Of a DNA stretch of 64,000 bases, positions 20,854 to 32,663 are shown in pieces (within the stretch, counting starts at the first letter, position 1; each line of letters begins with the position of its first letter). The position numbers were made by a program, and so were the translations under genes. The stretch is taken from contig VNWV01000007.1 in the NCBI GenBank assembly GCA_009801085.1, positions 2,232,001 through 2,296,000 on the forward strand. The letters are read 5' to 3'. The notes under the pieces are model-generated. The model did no database searches, had not been told where the DNA came from, and worked only from the letters and a program-made list of their open reading frames with translations. The stretch is from Lasiodiplodia sp. COLG20 (lineage: Eukaryota > Ascomycota > Dothideomycetes > Botryosphaeriales > Botryosphaeriaceae).

Positions 20854-22741
20854 GCTGCAGGTGGATGGCATGGAGAGGAACTAAGGGCAGAGAGGCGGTC
20901 GTCGAGGAAAAGGTTATCGCGACTGCCAGAGCGGTGAGAAGATAAATAAGAGGGTTTGATTCAAACGGGAATAAGAAACGATCAGATTCGGAAACCGAGA
21001 TGCACATAAAAAGAACAAGAAATTCCTAAAGTGGAAGACAAGTGTGGGGCAGTAAGCCGGATGCAGGGACGAGGCTGACTATCTATTACGGTGCGTTGTC
21101 AGATGGAGCAGGGCGGCAGAGGATTGGTCGTCTGGCGAGCGTTCTGCAGCTGGGCTGAGAGAAGCAAGACAAAAAAAAAGATCCGGCGGGAAGGTTGGAG
21201 GGATTCGCATCCACCGTATTCCACCGTATCTGCAAAATAGAAAAAATAAAGACTCACTAACGAAGGAAGCTGAAGAATCGCTAAACCCCCGCTTATTCCC
21301 GGGCGCGTGCAGTGTGTCACAACCACAAGGCGCCACATCTAAGGCATTCCATGTTGGAACTGCAAGAATATCTCGCGACCGTCGTTACACAAAGATGCTA
21401 CACCCGCGTTACACAACTGCGGTATGGCGCCGTCTTATCCGGTTCCCTCGAGGATCCCCCTCAGCCTCAACCGCGCAGGATTCGAAAATCCCATACTGCA
21501 GAGGGAGCACAGAACCGTTCAAGTGGGTTTACAACTTGAATTTCTACCGAATGTAAGGAAAAGGTCGTGCAACACACTCATTGTACGCTTAATTCAACAT
21601 ATGTACCTGCATTGGTCAAACCTGTCAAAAACTTTATTTTCCATTCGAACGTGCGATGGCTCATTGTTAGTTTTTCGAGCAAGAATTTTCGAGGTAAGAA
21701 CTAAGAAGTGGCGCTCGTACGAGATGGAGAGCGTGTGAACGATTGGATGGTTATTCAGGGTCTGGGTGAGCAGCAGCGCGTAGAATCGGCTCCTTCATCA
21801 TGCGGCGTCGAGGGCTGGCCGCAGCAGAGTGACTGTAGACTCATCCTGATCCTTCAGCAGAGTGCGGCAGTGTATGGGAGCCTGTAAAACGGTCCCGCGG
21901 TGTGCGGCCTCTATGAGGCTCAAGAGGTGTGGCTGAGTATGGGGGCCAATACCTGGGGAGGGAGGCTTGGCGGGCTGAAGAAGCGGCCTGTGCAGGGATC
22001 AACATGGGTGAAAGCCCAGGCAGCACAACATCCGTCCGTTCCCTGCGCCACGGAACTGGGCGAATCCTTCTAGAAAACCCACATCCAACCACTCACAGAC
22101 CTAGCCGTGAGCCCTCCTACCCACGCCCGGAATAGAGCACTCCACTTTCGCCACCGCGTGGCTTGCGGGCAGATCTCAAGGCCGAATCCTGGACAGCGTT
22201 TGACAATGTTCTGCACGGCATTTGGCGTACCCTTGGCCCCCATCCCCCCACTGCCGACCCTGTGGATGACGTACGGGATACCGAGTCGGGTTACCGAGCT
22301 GGCTTTTCTGCAAGTCAGCAACGTGAAATAGAAACAGTACGCTAAAACGGACTGGATACGCGAGTCAAGATCGCTGGGTTTCACAGGCAGCCAACAATGG
22401 TTGGTTCAGAACTGTTGGAGACGATCGATTCACATCGGAACATGCCTCCCTGCTGCGCATCTTCGCACCTTGAGCCTCGATTTCGGTCAAGAGTTCCACC
22501 GTGATTATGTCTGCCTGACGGTTTTTGCTCGGTCAGAAGACGATGACTCCAAACATTGTATGCTCTTCTCTATTCGCTTTTTGATCCTTCGGGGCTGTGT
22601 CATGAGGACGATGAAGGGGTGGCCTCGCCCTGAAGGAAGCTGAGTAGACATGAGACGAAGAAGATATAAGACCCTTTATCCTGCTGGCATGGTACTTCTT
22701 CCTTCCTTACTTCACTACCCAGCAACTGAACAATCACAACA
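20854..22741. other. Intergenic, 1.9 kb
   Basis: This lies upstream of the terpene synthase. Many short frames occur on both strands but none has family motifs, splice logic or a steady composition. The last 100 bp are the likely promoter and 5' leader of the terpene synthase. Confidence 0.45.
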
Positions 22742-24024
22742 ATGGCATCCATGACTTTCGACCCCAGAGAACAAGTTCTCCAGCAGCTGCGTCGCAGCAC
22801 CTTTATCATCCCGGACTTGAAGGGTTGTTTCCGGGACTGGCCTGTCGAGTGCAGCCCGCATCTGGACCAGATCCGTAAGGACGTCCACGCCTGGTTGGAA
22901 GAGTAAGCACTTACCGTCTCCCTGTTCTCTCATGCTTTACCTTCAGCATGGTGTAGTAGTCTGCCGGCAATTCGTGACTGACACAACTCCAACAGGACTC
23001 TCGGCGAGGGCAGAGCACTCCAGATCTCCAAGCGCGCAGACTTCGGCCTCTTCGGTGCCACCGAGTGGCCGTACGCCAGCTACGAGCGGTGCCGTATCGC
23101 ATGTCTCTTCTGCGCCTGGGTCTTCACGTGGGACGACGAGATCGACTCGTCGCTAGGTTCCATGGGTGATGACCTCGAGAGCGCGCAAACCTACCGCTTC
23201 GAGACGATCCAGTTCGTCAAGGAGACCCTCGGATTGGCGCCACGCAGCGCCACACCCCCCTCCAACAAGATCATCCGCAACTTCGAGGTTGTCGGCGACG
23301 CGCTGCGGGAGGCATACACGGTGGAGCAGAGGCAGCGTTTCTTCGCTGAGGTGGATCGCTTCATGAAGGGCACCGAGGACGAGCAGCGCCGCCGACTGTT
23401 GTCGCGTGACCTGCCTACCCTTGAGCAGTTCTGGAAGTACCGCCTGGGTTCCAGCGCTGTCAACATCTGTACTTCGCTGATCGAGTACGGTTTTGGTGAC
23501 ATGGCCTTGCCCGCGGCCATTTGGGAGGATGAAGACATGAAGACCATCGAGCGCAACACCAACATCCACCTGTCCGGACTGAACGACCTGTACTCCATCA
23601 AGAAGGAAGTTGTAAGTTGTTTCTCCCCCGCTCTTTCTTTGTTGATACTAACGTTGGTGTCTGCCAGGCCATCAATGCTGTCGAGTCCCTGATTCCCATC
23701 CTTCTCGCCAACAAGCTGGTCTCTGACCTCCCGGCGGCTGTCGACCATGTCGCCCAGTACGTCGCCGACCGTTCTGCCGAGATGGACGAGTGTGCCGAGC
23801 GCCTGCTGCAGCGTTATCCTCAGCATGCGTACGACATTCGCCGCTTCGTCGACAACTGCCGCTGCATGTGCACCGGCAACCGTACTTGGAGCCTTAGCAC
23901 CGGCCGATACGGCATCACCGAGCGCGACATCAATGAGGATGGCACCATCTTCATGGATCTCGCCGAGCTTTGTATCAAGGGCGAGCCTGAGAGGCGCCCT
24001 GGCAGCCCGGAGGAGATGTGTTAA
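22742..24024 (+). CDS. Class I terpene synthase (sesquiterpene cyclase type)
   Basis: There are three exons: 22742-22902, 22996-23611 and 23668-24024, giving 377 residues, normal for a fungal mono-domain cyclase. The Asp-rich metal motif DDEID is at residues 100-104. The second metal motif NDLYSIKKE begins at Asn250 with Ser254 and Glu258 in place. The C-terminal RY pair that binds diphosphate is Arg339-Tyr340. All residues needed to hold three Mg2+ and ionise a prenyl diphosphate are therefore present. Farnesyl diphosphate is the likely substrate by size and family; the product cannot be told from motifs. No P450, oxidase or transporter gene adjoins it; neighbours are a small GPI-type protein and striatin, so it appears as an orphan cyclase. 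Confidence 0.92.
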
Positions 24025-25992
24025 TGAGTCTTCTGAAGGCGGTTGTCTCCTTTTATATCCTTTGTCTCCTTCATGGTTGATGATAAGCATTGGTCGGCGC
24101 ACTGAAACGGTTTCTTTTTGACATTAAGAGATGGTTGGCTTCTGGGAAGAGAGAGGGTTGCATGGCTCACGCCGCATATTATACCACGAAGTTTTACGTA
24201 GCATTTGGGTGCGTTGGGGATTAGAAGGCCCTTTGAAGATTATCTGTAAAGACAATTAAACATGTTCATATACCACGATCATGGAATATGACGCATTAGC
24301 GAACCCGCGATACGTAGTTGGCAATTCCTGCTTCGGAAATAAATACTCTTCCCCAGTGTTGACCAAGGTTCCTGGGATAAGCATCCTACTCTAGGGCCTT
24401 GTGTTCGAATCTGGAGAATCTCACTCATGAAAGCAGCCTGGTTCGATCGACTCAGCACTTTATCGACATGTATCCATGGAATTGTAACCGGAGTATCCTG
24501 TGTAACCGTGGAATCCATCGAGCACCTAGAAAAGTAAGGGGGGCCAGAGGACCAACTCACCCAAGGATACCCACCTCCAGCCAGAGTCTTTTTACACCAG
24601 TACGTTCCTCTATTAGAAGTAGAATGAGGAGAGTAGTAATGCATTCATTATACTCGTGGTGATGGTATGGTATTAGGCTGTGGATGTCTCAAACATCCAT
24701 CGAATATTCTGCCGAGCTGGTCACCCTGACCATTACGAGCAGGGTTCTAGCTATGAGGCATGGGGCTTCAAGAGCGAGTGAAGACGGCAGTTTGGTATTG
24801 GGACCAATTGTAGTCAGTTGATTGGCGTTAAGTGTCTGAAGACAACTAATGACGTGCTTCAGCTCGAGCCCGATAGTGGCCGTTGGGGCCAGTAGTTAGG
24901 GTCAACAATCGAGCGTTAGTTGGCTAATAGCGATCTCGTCCATGTCTGAGTGGTAGAACATGGTACATCCCCATTATTATCCGACACATGATGTGACTTG
25001 GTACTTCTCTTCGCCCAAGCCTAGGGTCAAGGCCAGCATTTCCTTGAGCTCCTCAAGGTCACGCCTCTATGCCGGAGCGCTTTTCCGGTTTTGTTGAAAA
25101 AACACTCGCTGGTCATGAGGTCGATGAGCTGGCTTTTCAAGGCGGAGGCGGTTCTTCGCTCACCGCCCCGTGCGCTGCGCCTTCCCGCGGTACTACTTTA
25201 GCGCCATCGCATCAGGCGAAAGCCTCATATTCGACGTCCACAGAGACGAGTTGCCGAAGGAACATAATGGTAAGACTGACGATGGGTTGAGGCGTCGCGC
25301 GATGAACGGTTTCGGGAAACGCTAGGCGCAATGCGACAAGGCAGCGCTCACGGAGATGGTGCCGACCAGAACAGCGATGGAAGCAAGACGATGATGCTAC
25401 CACGGGGAGATGCAGGCATAAAGGCAACATCCCTAGCGGCTTGGCGTTTTGGCAGGCTCATGTCGCTGCTTTTGGACTGTTTCGAAGGATACAAGGGCTG
25501 CTGTCCTCGACGAGTACGGCCTTGGCGTGCACCTCCGGATGGATGCAGACATTGGCCCTCGGCTGGTCAATGCGGTAGATGTGCAATGAGAGCGGCAGGT
25601 AGTCGCTGGAACATGCGCATCACGACGGGCGCAGGTGTTGTTGCAGTAGAGTTTCTCTCCGGACCGGCAGCTGTCCTGGTACGCAGCTGACGGGCCGAGC
25701 TGCGCCCGACAAGCGCGACGCGGATCTGCCACCTCTCTCGCGGCCGCCGACACCTCTCCAGACTCTCCACTTTGGCAAGCGCCCAACAACTTGCCGTCGC
25801 CTCTGCCTGCATGCCCGACGGAATAGACTGAATCCCTGCTCCACTTGCCCCGCCCGCGTTCACGTTTAGACCGTGCGCGACGCTCCGGCACTTTATCCGC
25901 TCAACCGCCAACCTCCTCCGCGCCTTGATCGCGACCTGCATGCCCGTGCCACCACTCAACACCGCCCGCCGTTTCTGACATCGCCGGGCGTC
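24025..25992. other. Intergenic, 2 kb, with possible decayed coding scraps
   Basis: This lies between the terpene synthase and striatin. Around 25030-25330 short stretches in different frames look protein-like (for example a FSAIASGESLIFDVHRDELP stretch at about 25194-25253 on the plus strand) but are broken by frame changes and stops. They are too short to name. The last 300 bp, C-rich, are the striatin 5' leader and promoter. Confidence 0.4.
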
Positions 25993-28656
25993 ATGGCCTG
26001 GCAGAGCCCCTCCGCCATGGGTAACGGCGCCGCCCAGCAGGGCGACAACCAGGGCCCTGTCGGCACCGAGTACACATTACAGGGTTCGTCGAAGCTCCCA
26101 ACACCCGTCCCCCGAGCCCGTCCGTGCGTAGCTGACACTGCTCCTCCCAGGCGTGATGCGCTTCCTCCAGCTCGAATGGCACAACCACGAGAGAGCCCGC
26201 AATGCCTGGGACATCGAACGCGCCGAGATGAAAGCAAAGATCGCGAAGCAGGAGGGCGAGGTTCGCAGCGCCAAGCGTCTCAACGAACAGCTGGAAAAAC
26301 ACGTCAAGATGCTGGAGAACGCATTGAGGAACGAGCGCCAGAAGAACAAGGCTCACGCTGCCGGCGAGAAGCCCGCCGACCAGGACAAGGGCAAAGAGCG
26401 CGCTAGCCCGGACCTCAAGAGGAAGCGTATGTGAATACCCCCTTCGATCTGGTACAGCTACTGATATCCTACGACAGCCGCGAACAAGCACCACAACTCG
26501 TTCCTCGACATAGACCCCGAAGCCCACGATTCGCCCGAGCATGAGCGTGAAGCCCAGCGCGACAAGTCGAGACAGTTCCTCACAAAATGTGTCGAGGAGA
26601 TTACCTACCTCTTGCAGCCACCAGCTCATCCTCCGCCCACCCACGCTCAATTACATTCGTTGGCCAATTCTTCCGGTTTCCTGAATCACGATCAGTCCAT
26701 GGAGGAGGCATACATGCAGCAACAGCGCCAAAAGAGCATGGCTATGGGCCTGCCGCAGCAGGCACCGATTCCCAACCATCAGCCGCCACCCGTGCCGTCT
26801 CTAGCTGATGTACCTAATCTCACGCACACATCGCAGTTGCCCCAGCAAGCCCCTTTTATGACGAGAGAGCCGCCGAGCAACCAGCCTCTCCCCCAAATCC
26901 CCGTGTCCGCTGTAGAAACCCAGTCACACATCGAAGTCGAACCCAGCTTTTCGAACATTGCTGAGGAGGAGGTGGAGAAGGTTACGCACAGCTACGATAG
27001 CTATGGTCGTCCACTCCCTGCGAGAGAGGCCGAGCAGGGTGCTGTCCAGAGCACTGTGACGGAAGATCCAGATGGCTGGAATTTTGACGACACCGCCCCG
27101 CCGGCTGAGCCGCCACCGGATATTCCGCCGCCACGGAGACCGGACACGGACGCCTTCCCGAGCGCCAACAGCATTCCGGCCAAGTCTCCTCCCCGCTCTG
27201 GTCCGCAATCACACAGGAGAAAGAGTTCGGGAGCACAATCAATGTCACGGAGGAGGAGTCAAGGAAACGAGACAGACGCTTCCGCACAGGGCGCCAAGAC
27301 TGATCCTCAGCAGTTCAAAGTCCGGTTTGCTCTGCGCGGCCATCTTGACGTCGTCCGCTCAGTCATTTTCACGGGAGGAGGCACGCCTTCGGAGCCCGAG
27401 ATCTGCACTGCTGGCGACGATGGCACGATCAAGAGATGGATAATACCAGCCAGCTATGTCGCCGGGCAGCATGGTCCTCTTGGTACCGACATTGATATCC
27501 AAAGCTATTTCACCCACAGAGGACACGAGGGTGTTGTGACGTCTCTTGCGGCATCCAACGCAAGCTTCTCTACCGGTGGCAGAGTCACGGGCGATGGATG
27601 GATATTCTCCGGCGGGCAGGATTCGACTGTCAGGGTCTGGGAAAGAGGTCGTGTCGATCCGAAGGCAACACTGGACGGCCACACGGATGCCGTTTGGGCA
27701 GTTTGTGTCCTACCGTCGAACTGCGGGCAGGTGTTCGGTGGAAGCGCCAGCAACTTTGGTGGCCCTGAGCGAGTGCTCTTGGCTTCCGGCTCGGCCGATG
27801 GTACCATCAAGATCTGGGCCGTTAGCGCACCTCCTCAGCTTGTGTCACCTTCAGCAGGCTCAAGACGTGGAGTTGGCGGTAGCCGCAGGCACTCAGTTAC
27901 CTCTGGTTCAAACTTTCCGTCCTCGCCCCAGCCTAGCGTGGCCACCTCCACGCCTTTCCATTATACCCTTGTTCACTCTATTGAGCGTGCAGGTGTACCT
28001 TCCCCGACGTGTATCACCCCGCTGTCCAAGACGGGTGAGACTATCGTGGTCTCATACACCGACGCCTCCATTCTTATTTTCGACACTCGCACCGGTGAGG
28101 AGATTATCGGCATGGCTAGCGGAGAGACATACGATGGCACGAGCAAGACGGGCGTCAACACAGTTGCTGCGGTTCCATCAATTGAGGGCGCGTCGAGCGC
28201 TGAGGCCGGCCGTGGAAGCGGGGAGGATGAAGGAGGGTTACACGGTGCGACAGGCACAGCCGGCGGCGTCGAAGGTGTCGTCATCAGCGGGCACGAAGAC
28301 AGGTTCATTCGGTTCTTCGATGCCAACAGCGGTAAGTCGAGAGATGACCCAAATATCTTTTTTTTGCTAATTTGGACCCAGGCCAATGTACATACTCGAT
28401 GCTCGCGCATCCTGCCGCGATTTCCGCACTTCACTTGTCGCCTGACGGCCGCGAGGCTGTGTCAGCGGGCCACGACGCGTCGATCCGTTTCTGGTCGCTC
28501 GAAAAGCGTATTTGCACGCAGGAAATCTCGAGCCATCGCATAATGCGCGGAGAAGGAGTTTGCAGCGTCGTATGGAGTCAAGACGGTCGTCTGGTCGTTT
28601 CTGCAGGCGGTGACGGTGTCGTAAAGGTGTTTGTCAGAAGCATCATTCACGCGTAG
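25993..28656 (+). CDS. Striatin-family WD40 scaffold (STRIPAK complex)
   Basis: There are four exons: 25993-26083, 26151-26426, 26478-28331 and 28382-28656, giving 831 residues. The N-terminal block ([18 protein letters not shown], residues about 27-44) and following coiled coil to about residue 95 are the striatin caveolin-binding and dimerisation region. A long Pro/Gln/Ser-rich linker follows, then WD40 repeats from about residue 402 to the end, including [28 protein letters not shown] and the final [11 protein letters not shown] and [11 protein letters not shown] blades. Homologues are PRO11 of Sordaria, HAM-3 of Neurospora and StrA of Aspergillus, scaffolds for PP2A and kinases that control hyphal fusion and fruiting-body development. 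The model is secure; the first intron is 67 bp and interrupts the signature. Confidence 0.94.
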
Positions 28657-30626
28657 GCTGGAGAAAGATAAGGATGGACCGCAACGATGGATGACGGATG
28701 AGACGATGCAGCAAGCTGGCTTCTGGACGTGCAAGGCGTCGGGAACCCCGCCACGAAAACAGGGACGGCATTTGCCCACATAGTTGATGGATGTTGATTG
28801 GGCATTTCCGGGGTCTACACACCCCCACGTATTCAAAAGAGAGGAGGGAGAGGGGCGTTGATTTTCGTTTTCGTTACTGACTCAAGACGCGTTGACGGTG
28901 TAGTAATCCCTCTTCCTCTCACCTCGTTTTTTTCTACTACTTGATGGGCACGAATACCACATAATCATTTTCTCTTCCCTCTTCTTCAACTTCTTGTATG
29001 AAACTTACGGCTTTTACTTTCGCTCTTATCTCCGTCTGGGTGTCTTATTCCCGCCCGGTCGCTATGCAGTCATCCGGCTTTGCTTGGCCCGGGATCTCCA
29101 GAAAGCATTGGCATTGGGGCGCAATGTGGTCTTGATTGCACTTCTTCGGGGCCTCGTCATTTTGGGGGCACGGATTCGCATCGTTGCTGCATGTTGAGTA
29201 TAATCGGAAAAAGGCACAAAGGGCGGATATTCTTCTTATTTCTGAGAGAGAAGTAAATCAAAAAGGACATTCCAACCGTAATAGTTGAAGTGCGAGGAAT
29301 CCGATACCGGATGTCGAACAACTCCCAGGGCAGAAGAGCGGTAAAGCGGCTGTTAGGGCTGCTGCACAAACGATTTCGGAGCGTGCCTTCTCATTGGGTG
29401 GCAGATAACGAGGCTTGAGGGTAGGAAGGTGAGGCTGAAGGCGTTAGTGACGGGGAAGACTAGCTAGCGCTACGGAGACGGGAGCGGGGGCGGGGGACCA
29501 ACAAATGTGTGTGGATGGTACAGATGGCGAGAGTTTGGTGCCACCAGATGGGTCTAGCCCAGGCCGGGGAAGACAGGGGTGCCGTTAGCGGCAAGAGAAG
29601 TGTCACCCATCCAGTCACGATGATGGCCGCTGCTGACTCGCCTTCGGGATCCCTGCGTCCGCCCATTCATCACCATTCGCCCCCCTGCTCTGCGACCGGG
29701 TCTGCCGAGCCTCCCGGGAAAGTCTGAGCTTATTCCCGTACTGTTGGGTCTTGACCAGGTTTGAGGAGACAAAAGGTTCCAGATCCTGGGTTACCGCAGC
29801 AGCTTGGTCTTTGGGCCGTGAGCCGTGCTGGCTGCGCGGCCACACGACTGGCCGGTGGTCAGGCGAGGCGGCAGTGAACGGCCCTCGTCCATTCCTTCTT
29901 GCGGGGTTGGGCAGCTGCTGCAAGGGGCCGCCACGCGCGCCGGCGACGCAGCTCAGCACCGGATGGAGCGGGCTGGAACTGGAAGCAATGGCATGGCCCG
30001 CTTGGCTTCGTATACTTTCTGTCCACGCCCCCTCTCGTCAGTGTCCTTCCCACATCAGCTTTTTTTGCTGGCACAATAATTCCATTCTCCTGTGACTTCA
30101 CTTCTTGCCTGCATTCCGGGATTACTGCAAGCTACTCGGCTAGCATATTAACGTCAACGTGAGTGGTCAATCCTTTGTTTCAGAGGCTTCCACGTTTCAG
30201 GAGTTGGGACACAAAAAAGAAAAAAAGAAGGCCTTTCTGCTTAGCTCGTTTCTACTGTGATTCAACGTTTCTTGTTCTCAGTCACACAAAGAGGCACCAG
30301 GCAGGGCAATCAGCGATGATTGGAAGTACGTGGACTTCGGCCGACGTTCGGAAGGACGGGCCTGCATGCACACGTATATACACATCACGATAAGTGTGCT
30401 TCTAGATCGGCTTGTCAACGTCAACCTCTCACTTCGCACATGCTGTCTGACCGTACCTTCAGCCGTTGTGTAACTCGGCACTGCCTCTTTTGTCCATATT
30501 TTCCCGTTTCACCCTCCACTAACACCTATTCCTACTTTCCACCTCAAGTCAGTCTACTGACGTAGCATTCTCAGCCACGAACTTTGCCGCCCTTAACACA
30601 GTCACATTGTTCCTTTATCAGCAACC
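28657..30626. other. Intergenic, 2 kb
   Basis: This lies between striatin and the APH-like gene, both plus strand. It combines the striatin 3' region and the promoter of the next gene. Short frames on both strands are Arg/Pro-rich shadows of GC-rich DNA. I see no gene. Confidence 0.45.
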
Positions 30627-32117
30627 ATGGTCGCTCAACCCCAGCCAATTTCAAAGCTCGCACCGACCGCCATCGCGCCCGACGGCCACCTTCTTCCACT
30701 TGTCGAAGTCCCGACGCCGGGCCCTTCCCCCTCGCCCTGCCAAAACAGCAGTTACGGTGCCCCGCCACCACCATCTCTTTACCCAAACAAGAACAAAGAC
30801 CTCCCTCTCACGCCCCCTTCCATGATACCCTCCCCCTCACCCTTGCCCGCCATGATCCCGGCCACCATCAACCCCTACGAAACCGACCTCTCCCGCGTCC
30901 CGGCCGACGACCCCTTCCGCGACCTCCCGCACTACGGCCGCTACGCGCCGTCGCCGACCGACTTCCAGCCGGACGCCGCGCACATCATGTCGCAGACGCC
31001 GGCCAGCATCCGGTACTGGGAGGAGGTGCTCCGGACGCGGTGCAACGCGGACACGCTGATGCTGTCGCCGGTCGACGCTTCCTCCGAGGAGGGCAACACC
31101 GACGCCGCCGCCTCGTCCGCCGTCGCGCTCGGCCGCTGGATCTTCGCCGTCGGCGGCTGCATCGTCAAGACGAACCACCTCGCGCCGCTCAGCCGCAAGC
31201 GCCGCGACTACAGCCTCGTCGACGCCAACGAGGTCGCGGCCATCGCGCTGGTGCGCAAGGCCGTCATGGAGACGGGAAAAGCGGAAGGAGTGCGTGTTCC
31301 GCGCGTCTATTTCGCGGGGAAGCTGCTGGGCGGCGATGTGCTGGTGCAGGAGCGGCTGCCCGGCGTGACTCTGGAGGTGGCGTGGGGGTATTTGGACGGC
31401 GCGGCGAAGAGGGCGTTGAGGCGGCAGGCGAGGAGGTTCGCGAAGACGCTGGCGGAGTGCGTGGTCGACGATGATTGGAGGGTTCGTACTGGGGAGGAGA
31501 AGAAGGGGAAGAAGAGGTCGTATGTTGTGGACAGCTACAGCGCGATTTGGGCCAGGGCGCTCACGCCGAGGGAGAGGAAGCTGATGCTCCCGCCGCCGCC
31601 GTCGTCCGTGGCGCAGAAGCCGAAGTCGTTTGTGGGCGCGCGCGCGGGTATTGGTTGGGGTAATGGCGGTGTTGGCGGCAAGCGCAAGGATAGTGGCTTC
31701 GACGAGGAGGAGGGTGTTACGTCCTCGAATGCCCCGGTATCGCGCCCAAGCTTCGGAAACCGGAAAGGAGGCAATGTCTTCTTCGACGACGAGGACGACG
31801 ACAAGGAGGAGCACCACTACTCCCTCGACTCGCCCGACTCGGACTTTCGCTTCGCCCACAACGATCTGAGCACCTCGAACATCATCGTCGACCGCATCGA
31901 CGGACAAGACCGCATCGTCGGCGTCGTCGATTGGGAGCACGCCGGCTGGATCGGCTGGCGCACCACCGCCGCCGTGCACCGCGAGCTGCGCGCCCCACTG
32001 CCGGAAATGTACGACAAGTCCGAATTCGAAAGCGAGGAAGAATGGAACGACTTCTTCATGTGGAAGGGTCTTTATGATTCGGACTCTGATGATGACCGGG
32101 ATGTTGGGGAGTATTGA
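30627..32117 (+). CDS. APH-fold kinase-like protein
   Basis: A single exon of 496 residues starts at ATG 30627. The N-terminal 110 residues are Pro-rich and probably disordered. The rest resembles the aminoglycoside phosphotransferase / choline kinase fold: an ATP-binding strand region around RWIFAVGGCIVKTNH, a second Lys/Glu segment, then the catalytic loop FAHNDLSTSNIIVD with His411, Asp413 and Asn418, and the metal-binding VVDWEHAGW with Asp435. A basic and acidic insert of about 130 residues (from about 285 to 400) separates the lobes, longer than usual. Fungal proteins of this class are numerous and mostly of unknown substrate. No signal peptide or membrane segment is seen. The 509-codon frame opposite is a shadow. 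Confidence 0.82.
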   Translation: MVAQPQPISKLAPTAIAPDGHLLPLVEVPTPGPSPSPCQNSSYGAPPPPSLYPNKNKDLPLTPPSMIPSPSPLPAMIPATINPYETDLSRVPADDPFRDLPHYGRYAPSPTDFQPDAAHIMSQTPASIRYWEEVLRTRCNADTLMLSPVDASSEEGNTDAAASSAVALGRWIFAVGGCIVKTNHLAPLSRKRRDYSLVDANEVAAIALVRKAVMETGKAEGVRVPRVYFAGKLLGGDVLVQERLPGVTLEVAWGYLDGAAKRALRRQARRFAKTLAECVVDDDWRVRTGEEKKGKKRSYVVDSYSAIWARALTPRERKLMLPPPPSSVAQKPKSFVGARAGIGWGNGGVGGKRKDSGFDEEEGVTSSNAPVSRPSFGNRKGGNVFFDDEDDDKEEHHYSLDSPDSDFRFAHNDLSTSNIIVDRIDGQDRIVGVVDWEHAGWIGWRTTAAVHRELRAPLPEMYDKSEFESEEEWNDFFMWKGLYDSDSDDDRDVGEY

Positions 32118-32663
32118 GGGCGGAAGAGCACGTTGCGGCAGGAGGGCGTACAGGGTGAAATTCGAAGGGGAAGTACGACGATAAACAGGAGCGGGGAAGC
32201 CTGGGTGAAAGGCTTTGAGTAGAAGGAGAGTTTTGTGATAAAAGTAGTGGAAAGTAGCATGGCCGTGACGAAGGACAAGATAAGACACTATAGCCGGAGA
32301 GAGTAAGTGGTAGCAATAAGCTAGACTTCGGCTATCAGAGATGCCATCCATGAGAGAGATGGCCAAGAATCGGTCTTTTAGATGTTAGTGAGAACATCAT
32401 GATAGACTTTGAGGTATCATCCAATCCGACGCAAGTGCGTTCGTGGGTCAACTCCCGCATCTTTTTTTCATTCTCGGCGTTGGGTATTGTGTATAAAAAA
32501 AAACAATAAGAAAGCTGGACATAACTTGCGAATTGTGGCAAGATTTGGAAAACAGAAAACATTAGTCCTCAAAGTCGAAAGCAAATGGTATGTTGAGACT
32601 TGTAACAGTAACAGCCTCTTGAGTTCAGACATGTCGAAGACGAATTTCTCGGGAACCACCCCT
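32118..32663. other. Intergenic, convergent 3' region, 546 bp
   Basis: The APH-like gene (+) and the conserved hypothetical (-) converge here. The stretch is A+T-richer than its flanks. No gene seen. Confidence 0.5.

Noticed and set aside
24400..24425. tRNA-like B box (GTTCGAATC)
   Set aside because: The flanking bases do not pair into a T stem and no acceptor or anticodon arm could be built.
24279..24644. Small minus-strand two-exon frame with an apparent intron
   Set aside because: Splice-like signals exist but the product would be about 50 residues with no family features.
30837..32366. 509-codon minus-strand frame opposite the APH-like gene
   Set aside because: His/Arg/Pro-rich composition without motifs; the plus-strand protein has catalytic motifs.
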